A stretch of DNA of 64,000 nucleotides from an uncultured Rhodopila sp. (GCA_903851415.1 CAINOE010000059.1:1-64000), one strand, 5' to 3'. Shown: positions 1-8,840, counted from the first letter of the stretch. Notes: generated by a model from the sequence alone, not told the origin. Numbers and translations: made by a program.

Positions 1-450
1 GACGACATAATGATCGCCCTCCTTCCGGGCGAAGGTGCGCAGCGAGGTCGTATCCGTCCCGCTCGCCGGCTCGGTGACGCCGAACGCCTGCAGGCGCAGC
101 TCGCCGGTGGCGATTTTCGGCAGATACGCGGTCTTCTGCGCGTCGCTGCCGTGCCGCAGGATCGTGCCCATGATGTACATTTGCGCGTGGCAGGCCGCAC
201 CGCTGCAGCCCGAGGACTGCACCGTCTCCAGGATCGCCGCGGCGGCGGACAGCGGCAGGCCGGCACCGCCGTATTCTTCCGGAATCAAGGCGCCGAGATA
301 GCCGGCTTCGGTCAGGGCGGTCACGAACTCCGTCGGGTAGCCGCGCTCCCGGTCCAGCCGCCGCCAGTATTCGCCGCGGAATTCGGCGCAGAGCTTGCGG
401 ACCTCGTCCCTGATCTGGGCATGCGGGTCGGGGCGCAGCGTGTCTTGCAT
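1..450 (-). CDS. Acyl-CoA dehydrogenase, N-terminal part (gene runs off the left edge)
   Basis: This is the first 150 codons of an acyl-CoA dehydrogenase, a flavoenzyme that oxidises acyl-CoA to enoyl-CoA and passes electrons to ETF. The start ATG at 448-450 has a GGGAGG ribosome site just upstream. The N-terminal helical domain is followed by the flavin/substrate segment FGVTEPASGTDT near residue 130, which is typical of the family. The C-terminal half, with the catalytic base, lies outside the window, so substrate chain length cannot be judged. It is divergent from pdxH, with a 166-bp gap. Confidence 0.85.
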   Translation of the reverse strand, partial: MQDTLRPDPHAQIRDEVRKLCAEFRGEYWRRLDRERGYPTEFVTALTEAGYLGALIPEEYGGAGLPLSAAAAILETVQSSGCSGAACHAQMYIMGTILRHGSDAQKTAYLPKIATGELRLQAFGVTEPASGTDTTSLRTFARKEGDHYVV

Positions 451-616
451 GAAGAACCTCCCGGAACAGACTTTTCTGCCTACGGTGATTGCCCGCGATC
501 CGGCAACTGGCAAGGGGCAGCGGCGCATGACTGCCCGGGTCCACATCCCGGCTTGCCGGATCGCAGGAACCTGTTGTTATCCCGCCGGCAAAATCTTGAT
601 TTGAAGGAGTGCCGCC

Positions 617-1216
617 ATGCCGGCCGGATCGACCCTGGATGCTTCGCCGTTCGCCCAGTTCCACGCCTGGATGGTGGAAGCCGAGAAAGCCGAACCGAAA
701 GACCCCAACGGCATGATCGTCGCCACCGCGACGCCGGATGGGAGGCCCTCGGCGCGCGCCATTCTGCTGAAGGGCGTCGATGACCGCGGGTTTGTGTTTT
801 ACACCAACAAGGAAAGCCGGAAGGCGGACGAACTCGAGGCCAATCCGAACGTGTTCCTGCTGTTCTACTGGAAGTCTTTGGGCCGGCAGATCCGCATCGA
901 GGGGACGGTCGAACACGTGACCGATGCCGAGGCCGACGCCTACTACGCCTCCCGGCCGCGGATCTCCCGCCTCGGCGCCTGGGCTTCGCAGCAGTCGCGC
1001 CCGCTGCCCGAACGCGCGCTTCTCGAACAACGGCTGGCGGAGGCTGACCAGCGCTTCCCGGGCGATGACATTCCCCGCCCGGACTACTGGTCCGGCTATC
1101 GCGTGCTGCCGGTTTTGTTCGAGTTCTGGCAGGACATGCCGTATCGTCTGCATGACCGGACAGTGTATCGTCGGACCGCTGATGGCGGATGGGAACAGAC
1201 GAAAATGTTCCCATAA
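617..1216 (+). CDS. pdxH: Pyridoxamine/pyridoxine 5'-phosphate oxidase
   Basis: The 199-residue product matches the usual length of PdxH, the FMN-dependent oxidase that makes pyridoxal 5'-phosphate from PNP or PMP in the cytoplasm. The FMN-binding barrel shows the family blocks ARAILLKGVDDRGFVFYTN and KSLGRQIRIEGTVE. The C-terminal signature FEFWQDMPYRLHDR is present near residues 168-181. The last residues are MFP where most homologues end in LxP. The start ATG at 617 has an AAGGAG ribosome site at 604-609. The neighbouring universal stress gene follows after about 77 bp. Confidence 0.93.
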   Translation: MPAGSTLDASPFAQFHAWMVEAEKAEPKDPNGMIVATATPDGRPSARAILLKGVDDRGFVFYTNKESRKADELEANPNVFLLFYWKSLGRQIRIEGTVEHVTDAEADAYYASRPRISRLGAWASQQSRPLPERALLEQRLAEADQRFPGDDIPRPDYWSGYRVLPVLFEFWQDMPYRLHDRTVYRRTADGGWEQTKMFP

Positions 1217-1293
1217 CCCTTTCGACCCTTACTTGCGCGGCGGACGCAAGGCTGCATTGCTTTGACCGCAACACCCGTCTCATGGAGCAGACC

Positions 1294-2160
1294 ATGGCTA
1301 TACGCAAGCTTTTGCTTCCCCTCACGGGGACCGCGGCTGGCGAGGCCGCGTTGTCGACTGCCCTGACGATTGCGCGCGGCTGGAACGCGCATGTGCTGGC
1401 GCTGCATGTGCGCGTCGATAGCCGCGACGTTGCCCCGCTGGCCGGCGAGGGCCTGTCGGGTGCGATGATCGAGGAAATGATGTCGGCCACGGAAAAAGAG
1501 AGCAACGACCGTGCCCATGCCGTGCGGCAGATGTTCGAACGTTTCGTTGCTCGTCACAATGTCGTGGTGGAGGAGGCGCGGGCGGGTGCGGACCACGCAT
1601 CGGCCAGTTTCGCCTCGGTGACCGGGCGGGAGGAGGACATCGTCGCCCAGCAGGCGCGGCTGGCCGATCTGACGGTTGTGCCGCACCCGGATAGCGGGGA
1701 CGATGTTTCGTCGTCGGATGCACTGCATGCGGTGCTGTTCGATTCCGGCCGCCCCGTGCTGATCGCGCCGCAAACCGCTCAGCCCACCATCGGCAGCCGG
1801 GTGTGCCTCGCCTGGAACGGCACGGCCGAATCGGCGTCATCGGTCCAGGCGGCGATGCCCTGGATGGAACGCGCCGAGGCCGTGGCGATCCTGTCAGCCG
1901 AGGGCTACCAGCGGCGCGGCCCCGGTGCGCCGGATGCCGCGGCGTATCTCGCGCTGCACGGCATTCACGCGAGCATTGTCTCCTTCAAGGCCATCGGCGG
2001 GTCGGTTGGCGCCGGGCTGCTGGCGGCGGCGGCGGAGTTCGGCTGCGACATGCTGTCGATGGGCGCCTATTCGCACTCGCGGCTGCGGCAGTTGATCCTG
2101 GGCGGCGTCACGCGGCATGTGCTGGAGAACGCCAGGCTGCCGGTGATGATGAACCGGTAG
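1294..2160 (+). CDS. Universal stress protein, UspA family
   Basis: This is a 288-residue protein of the universal stress superfamily, twice the length of a single Usp domain. The C-terminal half is the clearer domain and ends in the family block MGAYSHSRLRQLILGG followed by an LPVMM strand. The classical ATP-binding glycine pattern is not seen in this block, so nucleotide binding is uncertain. The reading frame is open from 1189, overlapping pdxH. ATG 1294 is chosen because GGAG at 1284-1287 lies six bases before it; ATG 1282 is an alternative. The biochemical role of this subfamily is not established. Confidence 0.82.
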   Translation: MAIRKLLLPLTGTAAGEAALSTALTIARGWNAHVLALHVRVDSRDVAPLAGEGLSGAMIEEMMSATEKESNDRAHAVRQMFERFVARHNVVVEEARAGADHASASFASVTGREEDIVAQQARLADLTVVPHPDSGDDVSSSDALHAVLFDSGRPVLIAPQTAQPTIGSRVCLAWNGTAESASSVQAAMPWMERAEAVAILSAEGYQRRGPGAPDAAAYLALHGIHASIVSFKAIGGSVGAGLLAAAAEFGCDMLSMGAYSHSRLRQLILGGVTRHVLENARLPVMMNR

Positions 2161-2190
2161 TCAGAACAGCTTGTCCTGCGGGCCCGGTTT
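2161..2190. repeat. 30-bp direct repeat of the ftsB 3' end
   Basis: Positions 2161-2190 match 2304-2333 at 29 of 30 bases. The second copy is the last ten codons of ftsB, including its stop. The extra copy begins directly after the stop of the universal stress gene and lies just before palindromic element copy 1. It looks like a duplicated gene tail left by an insertion or repair event. Confidence 0.85.
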
Positions 2191-2197
2191 GATGACC

Positions 2198-2273
2198 GTC
2201 ATGGCCCGGCTTGTCCGGGCCACCTATCCAAGCACGTGCCGCGACAGTTGGCCCGGACAAGCCGGACCATGAC
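2198..2273. repeat. Palindromic intergenic repeat, copy 1
   Basis: This 76-bp element begins with GTCATGGCCCGGCTTGTCC and ends with the inverted form GGACAAGCCGGACCATGAC, so the transcript can fold into a long hairpin. Near-identical copies lie at 7041-7116 and 12261-12336, all between genes. Here it sits between the convergent usp and ftsB genes, where it could end transcription from both sides. It belongs to the REP-like class of short non-coding repeats in appearance; no family name is assigned. Confidence 0.85.
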
Positions 2274-2303
2274 GAGGTTCTGCCCATTCTCCGGAGCATT
2301 GCC

Positions 2304-2633
2304 TCAGAACAGCTTGTCCTGCGGGCCCAGTTTCACGATCACATCCGTCGGCTGTGCCAGATTCAGCATCGCCCGGGCGCGTTCGTCCAGCGTGTCCGGG
2401 TCCAGGTGACGCGCCCGCAGACCGGACACCCGCTTTTCCCAGCCATCCCGCTCGGCCTTTGCAGCCTCTTGATCGACAAGAACCTGATGCAGCAGGTCCT
2501 TCCGCTGTGCATACGCCTTGAGGCCGCGGTCGCCCTGCGTCGCGTTCCAGGCGAAATATCCCGTGATCGCCAAAAACACGGACGGGGCCAGCATCAGCCG
2601 CGCCCGCCGCTTGAGTTCACTGCCCAGTGACAT
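2304..2633 (-). CDS. ftsB: Septum formation initiator, FtsB/DivIC family
   Basis: The 109-residue product has one N-terminal membrane segment (SVFLAITGYFAWNAT, about residues 18-32) and then a periplasmic coiled coil rich in charged residues. That is the FtsB/DivIC layout, in which the protein joins FtsL and FtsQ in the divisome. The C-terminal part, with LDERARAMLNLA and DVIVKL, is typical of alphaproteobacterial members. The frame is open to 2753, but ATG 2631-2633 with GGAG six bases upstream gives the normal length. Its last ten codons are duplicated downstream at 2161-2190. Confidence 0.85.
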   Translation of the reverse strand: MSLGSELKRRARLMLAPSVFLAITGYFAWNATQGDRGLKAYAQRKDLLHQVLVDQEAAKAERDGWEKRVSGLRARHLDPDTLDERARAMLNLAQPTDVIVKLGPQDKLF

Positions 2634-2776
2634 CGAGCGCTCCAAGAATCCCTTCTCCGTTTCTACCGCGCCCCTCCTGTTCGTGAAAGGAAAAGCCTTT
2701 AAGTCGCCGAATATTCGCCATGTCTCACTGCCAAAGACACGGTCAGGCGGCATGTCGCCGCCAAAAGGAGGCTTTC

Positions 2777-3013
2777 ATGCAAGTTCGTAATCTGACCCTG
2801 ATCGCGCTTGGTGCCTTATTCGCGGTTGGCGCCGCCGCGCCGGCCTTCGCCGATGAGGATTGGCGTCACCGGGAACGCCAGGAATGGCGGCACCAGGAAT
2901 GGCGGGAGCATGCGTGGCGGGAACATGAATGGCGGGAGCACGAGTGGCGTGAGCATCAGCGCTTTTACGCGCCCCCTCCCGTTACCTACGGCTATCCCGG
3001 CTATTATCGCTGA
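2777..3013 (+). CDS. Small secreted WREH-repeat protein
   Basis: This 78-residue protein has a clear signal peptide, cut after AFA near residue 22. The mature part of about 55 residues is dominated by the pentapeptide W-R-E/H-H-E/Q repeated in tandem, followed by a Pro/Tyr/Gly-rich tail ending GYPGYYR. An AAAGGAGG ribosome site at 2763-2770 fixes ATG 2777. The histidine, glutamate and arginine density suggests metal or envelope binding, but no function is known to me. It is transcribed divergently from ftsB and precedes dapD. Confidence 0.75.
   Translation: MQVRNLTLIALGALFAVGAAAPAFADEDWRHRERQEWRHQEWREHAWREHEWREHEWREHQRFYAPPPVTYGYPGYYR
2882..2956 (+). repeat. Five tandem 15-nt units inside the WREH gene
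   Basis: Five back-to-back 15-base units, with consensus GAATGGCGGGAGCAT, encode the E-W-R-E-H pentapeptides. Units differ by one to several bases, mostly at third positions, so the peptide is better conserved than the DNA. The array is a likely site of unit gain or loss by slippage. Confidence 0.85.
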
Positions 3014-3040
3014 CAGGAGCAGCCCGTGGGTGATCGCGCG

Positions 3041-3069
3041 TTGACAGGACAAAAGACGCTGCGCATCGT
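3041..3069 (+). promoter_or_regulatory. Candidate promoter for dapD
   Basis: A perfect TTGACA lies at 3041-3046. Seventeen bases further on is CATCGT, a poor -10 box. It is placed 30 bp before the dapD start and after the WREH stop. The strong -35 makes a promoter likely, but the -10 is weak. Confidence 0.35.
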
Positions 3070-3098
3070 CCGCCCGCTTCAGTCAGGAACGGCCGCTT

Positions 3099-3938
3099 AT
3101 GTCGCAGCACAGCCTTCAACAGCCGATCGAGCATCTCTGGGAACAGCGGGAGAGCCTCTCCGCAGCCACGCAAGGGGCGGCGCGGGACGCTGTCGAGGCC
3201 GCGCTGAACGCGCTCGACAGCGGTGAGGTTCGTGTCGCGGAGAAGACGGATGCCGGCTGGCAGGTCAATCAATGGCTGAAGAAGGCCGTGCTGCTGTCCT
3301 TCCGGCTGTCCGATTCGGTTTTGATGGAAGGCCCGGGCGGGGCGGCCGTCTGGGACAAGGTGCCGATGAAGTTCGCCGGCTGGGGCGAGAACCGCTTCCG
3401 CGAAGCCGGTTTTCGCGCCGTCCCCGGCGCCGTCGTCCGCCGATCGGCCTATATCGCGCCGGGCGCGGTGCTGATGCCGAGCTTTGTCAATGTCGGCGCC
3501 CGCGTCGGCCGCAACACCATGGTGGACACCTGGACCACCGTCGGAAGCTGCGCGCAAATCGGCGCCAACTGCCATCTGTCCGGCGGTGTCGGCATCGGCG
3601 GCGTGCTGGAACCCTTGCAGGCCAATCCGGTCATCATCGAGGATGACTGCTTCGTCGGCGCCCGCTCCGAGGTTGCGGAGGGCGTGATCGTGGAGCGCGG
3701 CAGCGTGCTGTCGATGGGCGTGTTCATCGGCGCCTCGACCAGGATCATCAACCGGGCGACCGGTGAGGTGCATATGGGGCGGGTGCCCGCCTATTCGGTG
3801 ATCGTCCCCGGCTCCCTGCCGGGCAAGCCGTTGCCGGACGGATCGCCGGGGCCGTCGCTGTATTGCGCGGTGATCGTGAAGACGGTGGACGAGCAGACGC
3901 GGTCGAAGACGTCCATCAACGAGTTGCTGCGCGATTGA
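3099..3938 (+). CDS. dapD: Tetrahydrodipicolinate N-succinyltransferase
   Basis: The 279-residue DapD transfers succinyl from succinyl-CoA to tetrahydrodipicolinate in the lysine/meso-diaminopimelate pathway. After a helical N-terminal domain, residues about 115-220 form the left-handed beta-helix hexapeptide repeats, for example [20 protein letters not shown] and [13 protein letters not shown]. The length matches the family. The stop overlaps the proposed TTG start of dapE, so the two succinyl-pathway genes are translationally coupled. Confidence 0.95.
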   Translation: MSQHSLQQPIEHLWEQRESLSAATQGAARDAVEAALNALDSGEVRVAEKTDAGWQVNQWLKKAVLLSFRLSDSVLMEGPGGAAVWDKVPMKFAGWGENRFREAGFRAVPGAVVRRSAYIAPGAVLMPSFVNVGARVGRNTMVDTWTTVGSCAQIGANCHLSGGVGIGGVLEPLQANPVIIEDDCFVGARSEVAEGVIVERGSVLSMGVFIGASTRIINRATGEVHMGRVPAYSVIVPGSLPGKPLPDGSPGPSLYCAVIVKTVDEQTRSKTSINELLRD

Positions 3939-5053
3939 CGGACCCGGGCGACCCGCTGCCGCTGGCGCAGGCGCTGATCCGCTGCGCCTCCGTGACGCCG
4001 AACGATGGCGGCGCGCAGGAGGTGCTCGCGGCGACGCTGGCGCGGCTGGGCTTCACCATCCATCGCCTGCGCTTCGGCGAGATCGACAACCTGTTCGCGC
4101 GGCTGGGCACCGAGGGGCCGCATATCTGCTTCGCCGGCCATACCGATGTCGTGCCGGCGGGCGCGTCGAACTGGCGCAGCGACCCGTTCGGCGGCGAGGT
4201 CCGCGACGGTGTGCTGTATGGCCGCGGCGCCTGCGACATGAAGGGCGCCATCGCCGCCTTCGCCGCCGCCGTGGCGCAGCACGGGCGGCCGAACGGCTCG
4301 ATCAGCTTCCTGATCACCGGGGACGAGGAAGGCCCCGCCGTCGATGGCACCGTCAAGGTGCTGGAGTGGATGCGCGCCAACGGCCAGATCCCCGATTTCT
4401 GCCTCGTCGGCGAACCCACCTGCCCCGTCCGCCTTGGCGACATGGTGAAAATAGGCCGCCGCGGCAGCGTCAATATGACGATCGAGGTGCACGGCACCCA
4501 GGGCCACGTCGCCTATCCGCAGCGGGCCGACAATCCGGTTCATCGGCTGATCGCCACGCTTGATGCCCTGACATCGGCTCCGGTGGATGCGGGCACCGAC
4601 TGGTTCGAGCCGTCCACGCTGCAGGTGACCAGTATCGATGTCGGCAACACCGCGGCCAACATGATCCCCGCCTCGGCCCGCGCAGCCCTGAACATCCGTT
4701 TCAATGACGCGCATAGCGGGGCGTCGCTGACCGCCTGGGTTCGCGCCACCCTGTCGCGCTACGCGGAGCGCTTCGATCTGGAAGCCACAATCAGCGGCGA
4801 GTCGTTCGTCACCCGGCCCGGCCCGCTCGTCGATATCCTGCGCCGGGCCATCGAACGCGCCGCCGGGATCGCCCCGAGGCTGGATACCGGCGGCGGCACG
4901 TCCGACGCGCGGTTCATCGCCAACTATTGCCCTGTCGCCGAATTCGGACTGGTGGGCGCGACGATGCACAAGACCGACGAATGCGTTCCTGTCGCCGAAC
5001 TGCGCGATCTGACGCGCATCTATCGCGACATCATCGCGGCGTTCCTGCCATGA
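3935..5053 (+). CDS. dapE: Succinyl-diaminopimelate desuccinylase
   Basis: DapE is a di-zinc M20 hydrolase that removes succinate from N-succinyl-LL-diaminopimelate. The metal ligands are visible in [11 protein letters not shown] (His about 69), GACDMKG (Asp about 101) and TGDEEG (Glu 131/132), with a histidine in the C-terminal MHKTDE block. The frame has no ATG at the right place. The TTG at 3935 overlaps the dapD TGA as TTGA and gives 372 residues, the normal length. A longer frame from 3863 would extend 24 unrelated residues into dapD. The stop overlaps the next ATG. Confidence 0.93.
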   Translation: MTDPGDPLPLAQALIRCASVTPNDGGAQEVLAATLARLGFTIHRLRFGEIDNLFARLGTEGPHICFAGHTDVVPAGASNWRSDPFGGEVRDGVLYGRGACDMKGAIAAFAAAVAQHGRPNGSISFLITGDEEGPAVDGTVKVLEWMRANGQIPDFCLVGEPTCPVRLGDMVKIGRRGSVNMTIEVHGTQGHVAYPQRADNPVHRLIATLDALTSAPVDAGTDWFEPSTLQVTSIDVGNTAANMIPASARAALNIRFNDAHSGASLTAWVRATLSRYAERFDLEATISGESFVTRPGPLVDILRRAIERAAGIAPRLDTGGGTSDARFIANYCPVAEFGLVGATMHKTDECVPVAELRDLTRIYRDIIAAFLP

Positions 5054-5616
5054 GCCAGCCCGTCGCACCACGCAATAGCGTATTGGTCGGCATTTGGCGG
5101 ATTGCCCGCGGCCGCGCCGACGGCGTCGCCTGCTTCGACGCGACCCCGCGGGCTTTCCTGGCGAGCCTCGCGCCATTGCTGGCGTTCCCGATCGTTGGCA
5201 CCGTGCTGGCGATGTTCTCCGACGGACCGAGGCGCGCGCTGACCGGCCTCGGGATGACGCTGTGCGCGCTGCTGATGCCGGCCGTCCTGTCGTTCGAACT
5301 CGCGCGCTTCTGGAACCGGTCCGAAGCCTGGATGCGGTTCGCCACCGCCTTCAATTGGTGCGAGTGGATCCTGCCGGTGCTGGCCTGCCTGGCCATGGTG
5401 CCGATGAGCCTTGCCATCGGCGCCGGCGTGGACGAGTCGTCGGCGAATCTGGCGCTGCTGATCGGTCTCGGCTGCTACGGGCTTTGGATGCAGTGGTTCC
5501 TGGCCAGCAAGGCGCTGTCGTTGCCGGCTGCGCGGGCCATGCTGTTCGTCATTCTGGTGAATATCGGGACCTTTCTTGCGATCGCCGGCCCGGCCGCTCT
5601 GGCGCCCGCGCTGTGA
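5050..5616 (+). CDS. Small integral membrane protein, first of two tandem paralogues
   Basis: This 188-residue protein has four or five hydrophobic spans and no catalytic motif I recognise. It starts at ATG 5050, overlapping the dapE stop by four bases, so it is the third gene of the dapD operon. Near its N-terminus it carries [10 protein letters not shown], almost repeated in the next gene ([10 protein letters not shown]). Both also have an F/L-x-W-C/N block in the middle (NWCEW here, NWCNV there). Alphaproteobacteria often have such an unnamed membrane gene beside dapE; its role is unknown. Confidence 0.7.
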   Translation: MSQPVAPRNSVLVGIWRIARGRADGVACFDATPRAFLASLAPLLAFPIVGTVLAMFSDGPRRALTGLGMTLCALLMPAVLSFELARFWNRSEAWMRFATAFNWCEWILPVLACLAMVPMSLAIGAGVDESSANLALLIGLGCYGLWMQWFLASKALSLPAARAMLFVILVNIGTFLAIAGPAALAPAL

Positions 5617-6182
5617 ACGCCTCGGTCGCCAGCATGGCATCGGGCCTTTCCGCCGCGCTGCGGCTGGCGCGCGGCCGGGCCGACGGCGTCGTGATGGTGC
5701 CGGGAGACCGCGCCACGATTGCCCGGAGTTTCTGGGCGATCGCATTCTGCCTGCCCGCTGTTTTGTGCCGCTTGCTGATGTCCTGGGCGGACACGGGCAT
5801 TCCGTCCGATGCCGCGCATCTGGCGGGACTGGAGCTGATCGTCTTTGTTCTCGGATGGCTGATCTTCGTCGAAGTGACGCATCATCTGGCGCCGGTGCTG
5901 GGCCGGGCGCAGCGATGGGGGCGGTTCATCGCGCTCTGGAACTGGTGCAATGTGATCGAGAACGTGCTGGTCCTCGCTGGCGGGCTTCCCGGTCTGTTCG
6001 GGGCGCCCGCGGTGATCGATGAGGCATGCCAGCTGATCGCCATCGGCTGGGCGCTTTGGCTGGAGTGGTATGCGACGCGACTTGCCCTCGGGGTGGGACC
6101 GCTCATAGCGACGTCCCTGGTTCTGCTCGACGCGTCCATCGGCATCCTGCTGCTGTCCGTGGCGGAGGCATTCAGTTCTTGA
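5613..6182 (+). CDS. Small integral membrane protein, second tandem paralogue
   Basis: This 189-residue multi-span membrane protein resembles its upstream neighbour through [10 protein letters not shown] at about residues 17-26 and an NWCN block in mid-protein. The start is taken as GTG 5613, which overlaps the preceding TGA as GTGA; ATG 5634 is an alternative. The 3' end overlaps the convergent truA gene by 11 bp. Duplication followed by divergence explains the pair. No function is recognised. Confidence 0.68.
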   Translation: MNASVASMASGLSAALRLARGRADGVVMVPGDRATIARSFWAIAFCLPAVLCRLLMSWADTGIPSDAAHLAGLELIVFVLGWLIFVEVTHHLAPVLGRAQRWGRFIALWNWCNVIENVLVLAGGLPGLFGAPAVIDEACQLIAIGWALWLEWYATRLALGVGPLIATSLVLLDASIGILLLSVAEAFSS

Positions 6183-6933
6183 ACGGAGTGTCCGGGTAGC
6201 CGACGCTGACCAGCGTCAGGCCCTCGGGCGGTGCCGTGGGTCCGGCGGCTGCGCGGTCTCTTGCGGTCAACGCCTCGGCAACGCGTTCGACGCTCCAGCT
6301 TCCTTCGCCCACGAGCTTCAGCGTGCCGGCGAAGTTGCGCACCTGATGGTGCAGGAAACTGCGCGCCTCCGTCTCGATTTCAATGATGTCACCGTGTCGG
6401 GTGACGCCCAGCCGATCGAGCGTGCGGATCGGGGATTTGGCCTGGCAGGAGGCGGCCCGGAACGAGGTGAAGTCGTGACGGCCGACAAGAAGCTGCGCCG
6501 CGGTGTGCATGGCAGGTGCATCGAGCGGGACCGGGACGTGCCAGACTCGCCCGGCCAGCAGCGCCGGGCGGCTGCGCCGGTTGAGGATGCGGAACCGGTA
6601 GGCGCGGCGGTTGGCAGAGAACCGGGCATTCCAGTCCGGCGGGACTTCCGCCGCCGTCAGCACGACCACCGGATGCGGCTTCATGTGGTAGTTCAGCGCG
6701 TCCCGGACGGATTTGGCGCGAAGTCCCTCCGGCAGGTCGATGTGGGCTACCTGACCCTCGGCATGGACCCCCGCGTCGGTTCGTCCCGCGACGATGCTGG
6801 CGACGGGGGCGCCGTGGTTCAGCTGGGAAGCGGCCTGTTCCAGGACCGATTGTACCGACAGGCCGTTGATCTGCCGTTGCCAGCCGACGAAGGGCCGGCC
6901 GTCATATTCCAGCAACAGCGCCCATCGTGTCAT
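6172..6933 (-). CDS. truA: tRNA pseudouridine(38-40) synthase
   Basis: TruA isomerises uridines 38-40 in the tRNA anticodon arm. The catalytic aspartate is in AGRTDAGVHAEG, and the N-terminal LLEYDGRPFVGWQRQ block is diagnostic. The frame is open from 6987, but ATG 6931-6933 (MTRWALLLEYDG) fits the family start and gives 253 residues. It is the last gene of a def-fmt-truA run on this strand, separated from fmt by a 284-bp gap that holds a palindromic repeat. Confidence 0.93.
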   Translation of the reverse strand: MTRWALLLEYDGRPFVGWQRQINGLSVQSVLEQAASQLNHGAPVASIVAGRTDAGVHAEGQVAHIDLPEGLRAKSVRDALNYHMKPHPVVVLTAAEVPPDWNARFSANRRAYRFRILNRRSRPALLAGRVWHVPVPLDAPAMHTAAQLLVGRHDFTSFRAASCQAKSPIRTLDRLGVTRHGDIIEIETEARSFLHHQVRNFAGTLKLVGEGSWSVERVAEALTARDRAAAGPTAPPEGLTLVSVGYPDTPFKN

Positions 6934-7040
6934 ACGAACCGCTACAGGATCCTCATCCGTCACGGCGGTGCTCGCATGTACCGTCACGCCTCACGGCGAT
7001 CAGGATGAGGGGTCGCGCGGCCATGGCATTCACCCCATTC

Positions 7041-7116
7041 GTCATGGCCCGGCTTGTCCGGGCCACCTATTCCAGCACGTGCCGCGATAGGTGGCCCGGA
7101 CAAGCCGGGCCATGAC
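7041..7116. repeat. Palindromic intergenic repeat, copy 2
   Basis: This is the most symmetric copy of the 76-bp element: the arms GTCATGGCCCGGCTTGTCC and GGACAAGCCGGGCCATGAC are fully complementary. It lies between fmt and truA, which are on the same strand, so its hairpin could reduce read-through into truA. A degenerate half-arm (CGCCCGGCCATGAC) occurs at about 7184-7197, so the gap may hold a second decayed element. No other feature was seen from 6934 to 7217. Confidence 0.85.
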
Positions 7117-7217
7117 GAGGAGCGACCGGCACGGCGGGCAAACTCTGCCCTGGCTGCCTCTTATCATGATAGCTCTCGGGATACGCCCGGCCATGACGAT
7201 AAAGCAGAAGCCCTTGA

Positions 7218-8126
7218 TCACCGCCCGAGCACGGTGCCGGGCTGAACGGCATGACCGCGCAAAAACGCGTCGGCATCGAGCACCCCGCGGCCGGGAAGTT
7301 GGACCCGGGTCAGCCTGATCGCCCCATGGCCGCAGGCGACCGTGAGTGCGCCGTCGAGCACGGTGCCCGGAACTCCCTGACCCTCCACCGGCCTTGCCGC
7401 CAGGACCTTCAGCAGCGTGCCGCCGAGCAGCGTAAACGTGCCCGGCCAGGGGTCAAAGGCGCGGACCCGCCGATCAATGGTTTCCGCTGACTCGCTCCAG
7501 TCGATCCGGCCATTGTCGCGCGTCAGCTTCGGCGCATAGGTCGCGCCGTCCGCAGGCTGCGGAACAGGATCGGGAGGCGAGGCCAGCGCCTCCAGGATCA
7601 GCTTCGCGCCGATGTCGGCCAGCGCATCGTGCAACTGCGCGGTCGTCGTATCCGCTGTGATCGGAACGCTCTGGCGCAGCAGCATCGCCCCGGTATCCAG
7701 TCCCGCGTCCATCTGCATGATGGTGATGCCGGTTTCCGCATCGCCGGCAAGGACGGCGGCGTGGATCGGCGCCGCGCCGCGCCAGCGCGGCAACAGGCTG
7801 CCGTGAATGTTCAGGCAGCCTCGGCGCGGCGCGTCCAGCATGGCTTGTGGCAAAATCAACCCGTAAGCCGCGACCACCCCCACATCCAGGTCCAGCGCGG
7901 CGAAAGCGGCCTGAGCCTCCGGGTCGGTGCGCAGGCGGGCCGGCGTGCGGACCGGCAGGCCCAGTTCGTCCGCCACGGCATGAACGGGACAACGGCGGAC
8001 AGCCTGGCCGCGTCCCGCCGGCCTGGCTGGCTGGCAGTAGACCGCCGCGATCGTATGCCCCGCGCCATGGATCGCCCGCAGGGCCGGAACGGCAAACTCC
8101 GGGCTGCCCATGAAAGCAAGGCGCAT
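7218..8126 (-). CDS. fmt: Methionyl-tRNA formyltransferase
   Basis: Fmt formylates initiator Met-tRNA using 10-formyl-THF. The 302-residue product starts with MRLAFMGSPEFAVPAL and holds the catalytic block NIHGSLLPRWRGAAPI at about residues 107-122. The C-terminal OB-like domain is complete. It lies 5 bp after def, the usual coupling of formylation with deformylation. The C-terminus ends in VQPGTVLGR. Confidence 0.95.
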   Translation of the reverse strand: MRLAFMGSPEFAVPALRAIHGAGHTIAAVYCQPARPAGRGQAVRRCPVHAVADELGLPVRTPARLRTDPEAQAAFAALDLDVGVVAAYGLILPQAMLDAPRRGCLNIHGSLLPRWRGAAPIHAAVLAGDAETGITIMQMDAGLDTGAMLLRQSVPITADTTTAQLHDALADIGAKLILEALASPPDPVPQPADGATYAPKLTRDNGRIDWSESAETIDRRVRAFDPWPGTFTLLGGTLLKVLAARPVEGQGVPGTVLDGALTVACGHGAIRLTRVQLPGRGVLDADAFLRGHAVQPGTVLGR

Positions 8127-8131
8127 CGCGG

Positions 8132-8674
8132 CTACCGCTTCTTGTCCCGTTGTTCCTTGGCGAGGCGCCGCATGATCATGTTGCGCTTCAGCGCGGACAG
8201 GTGATCGACGAACAGGATGCCGTCCAGGTGGTCGATCTCGTGCTGCAGGCAGGCCGACATCAGCCCCTCGCCCTCGATCTCCTTTTTGGCGCCGAATTCA
8301 TCGAGATACCGCACCTTGACCTTCGCCGGCCGGGTGACGTCGGCGTACATGTTCGGCAGCGACAGGCAGCCTTCTTCCCTCGTCGCCAGTTCTTCCGTGA
8401 CCGCGACGATCTCCGGGTTGATCAGGGTCACCGGCTCGAACTTATCGTTCGCCTTCAGGTCTATGATGATCAGACGGAGGCTCTCGGCCACCTGCGGCGC
8501 CGCCAGGCCGATACCCGGCGCGGCATACATGGCGGCGTACATCCGCGGGATCAGATCGCGGACGACGTCCGCATCCTTGTCCTGCACCGGACGGGCGCGC
8601 GCTTTCAGTATCTGGTTCGGAGCGATCACGATCGATATCGGCTTGATCGCAGGAGGGGATATGGTGGTGCTCAT
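8132..8674 (-). CDS. def: Peptide deformylase
   Basis: Def removes the formyl group from nascent peptides. All three family motifs are present: GIGLAAPQ, EGCLSLP and QHEIDHLDG, which together supply the Cys and two His metal ligands and the catalytic Glu. The frame is open to 8722. ATG 8672-8674 (MSTTISPPAIKP) gives 180 residues, the normal size, while the longer form adds 16 residues of unlikely character. It is the first gene of def-fmt. Confidence 0.94.
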   Translation of the reverse strand: MSTTISPPAIKPISIVIAPNQILKARARPVQDKDADVVRDLIPRMYAAMYAAPGIGLAAPQVAESLRLIIIDLKANDKFEPVTLINPEIVAVTEELATREEGCLSLPNMYADVTRPAKVKVRYLDEFGAKKEIEGEGLMSACLQHEIDHLDGILFVDHLSALKRNMIMRRLAKEQRDKKR

Positions 8675-8840
8675 TGTCTCGCTGATGTGGCGGCGGGGAC
8701 CTGGCCGATCAACGCCGGCCAATAGGGTGTCCTACCGATTGTGGGGGGCCTCTTGCAAGTATCCCCGCGCCTGCCAAGATGTTGCGTAGCCGGGACGCCG
8801 TTGCGGGTCCCGGTGTTCGCTTCGCTCGCAGGAGGGGGCC

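Noticed and set aside
480..1505. Long minus-strand frame of 341 codons opposite pdxH
   Set aside because: It overlaps a clear PdxH gene, has no family pattern, and shows the Arg/Pro-rich composition of a shadow frame in GC-rich DNA.
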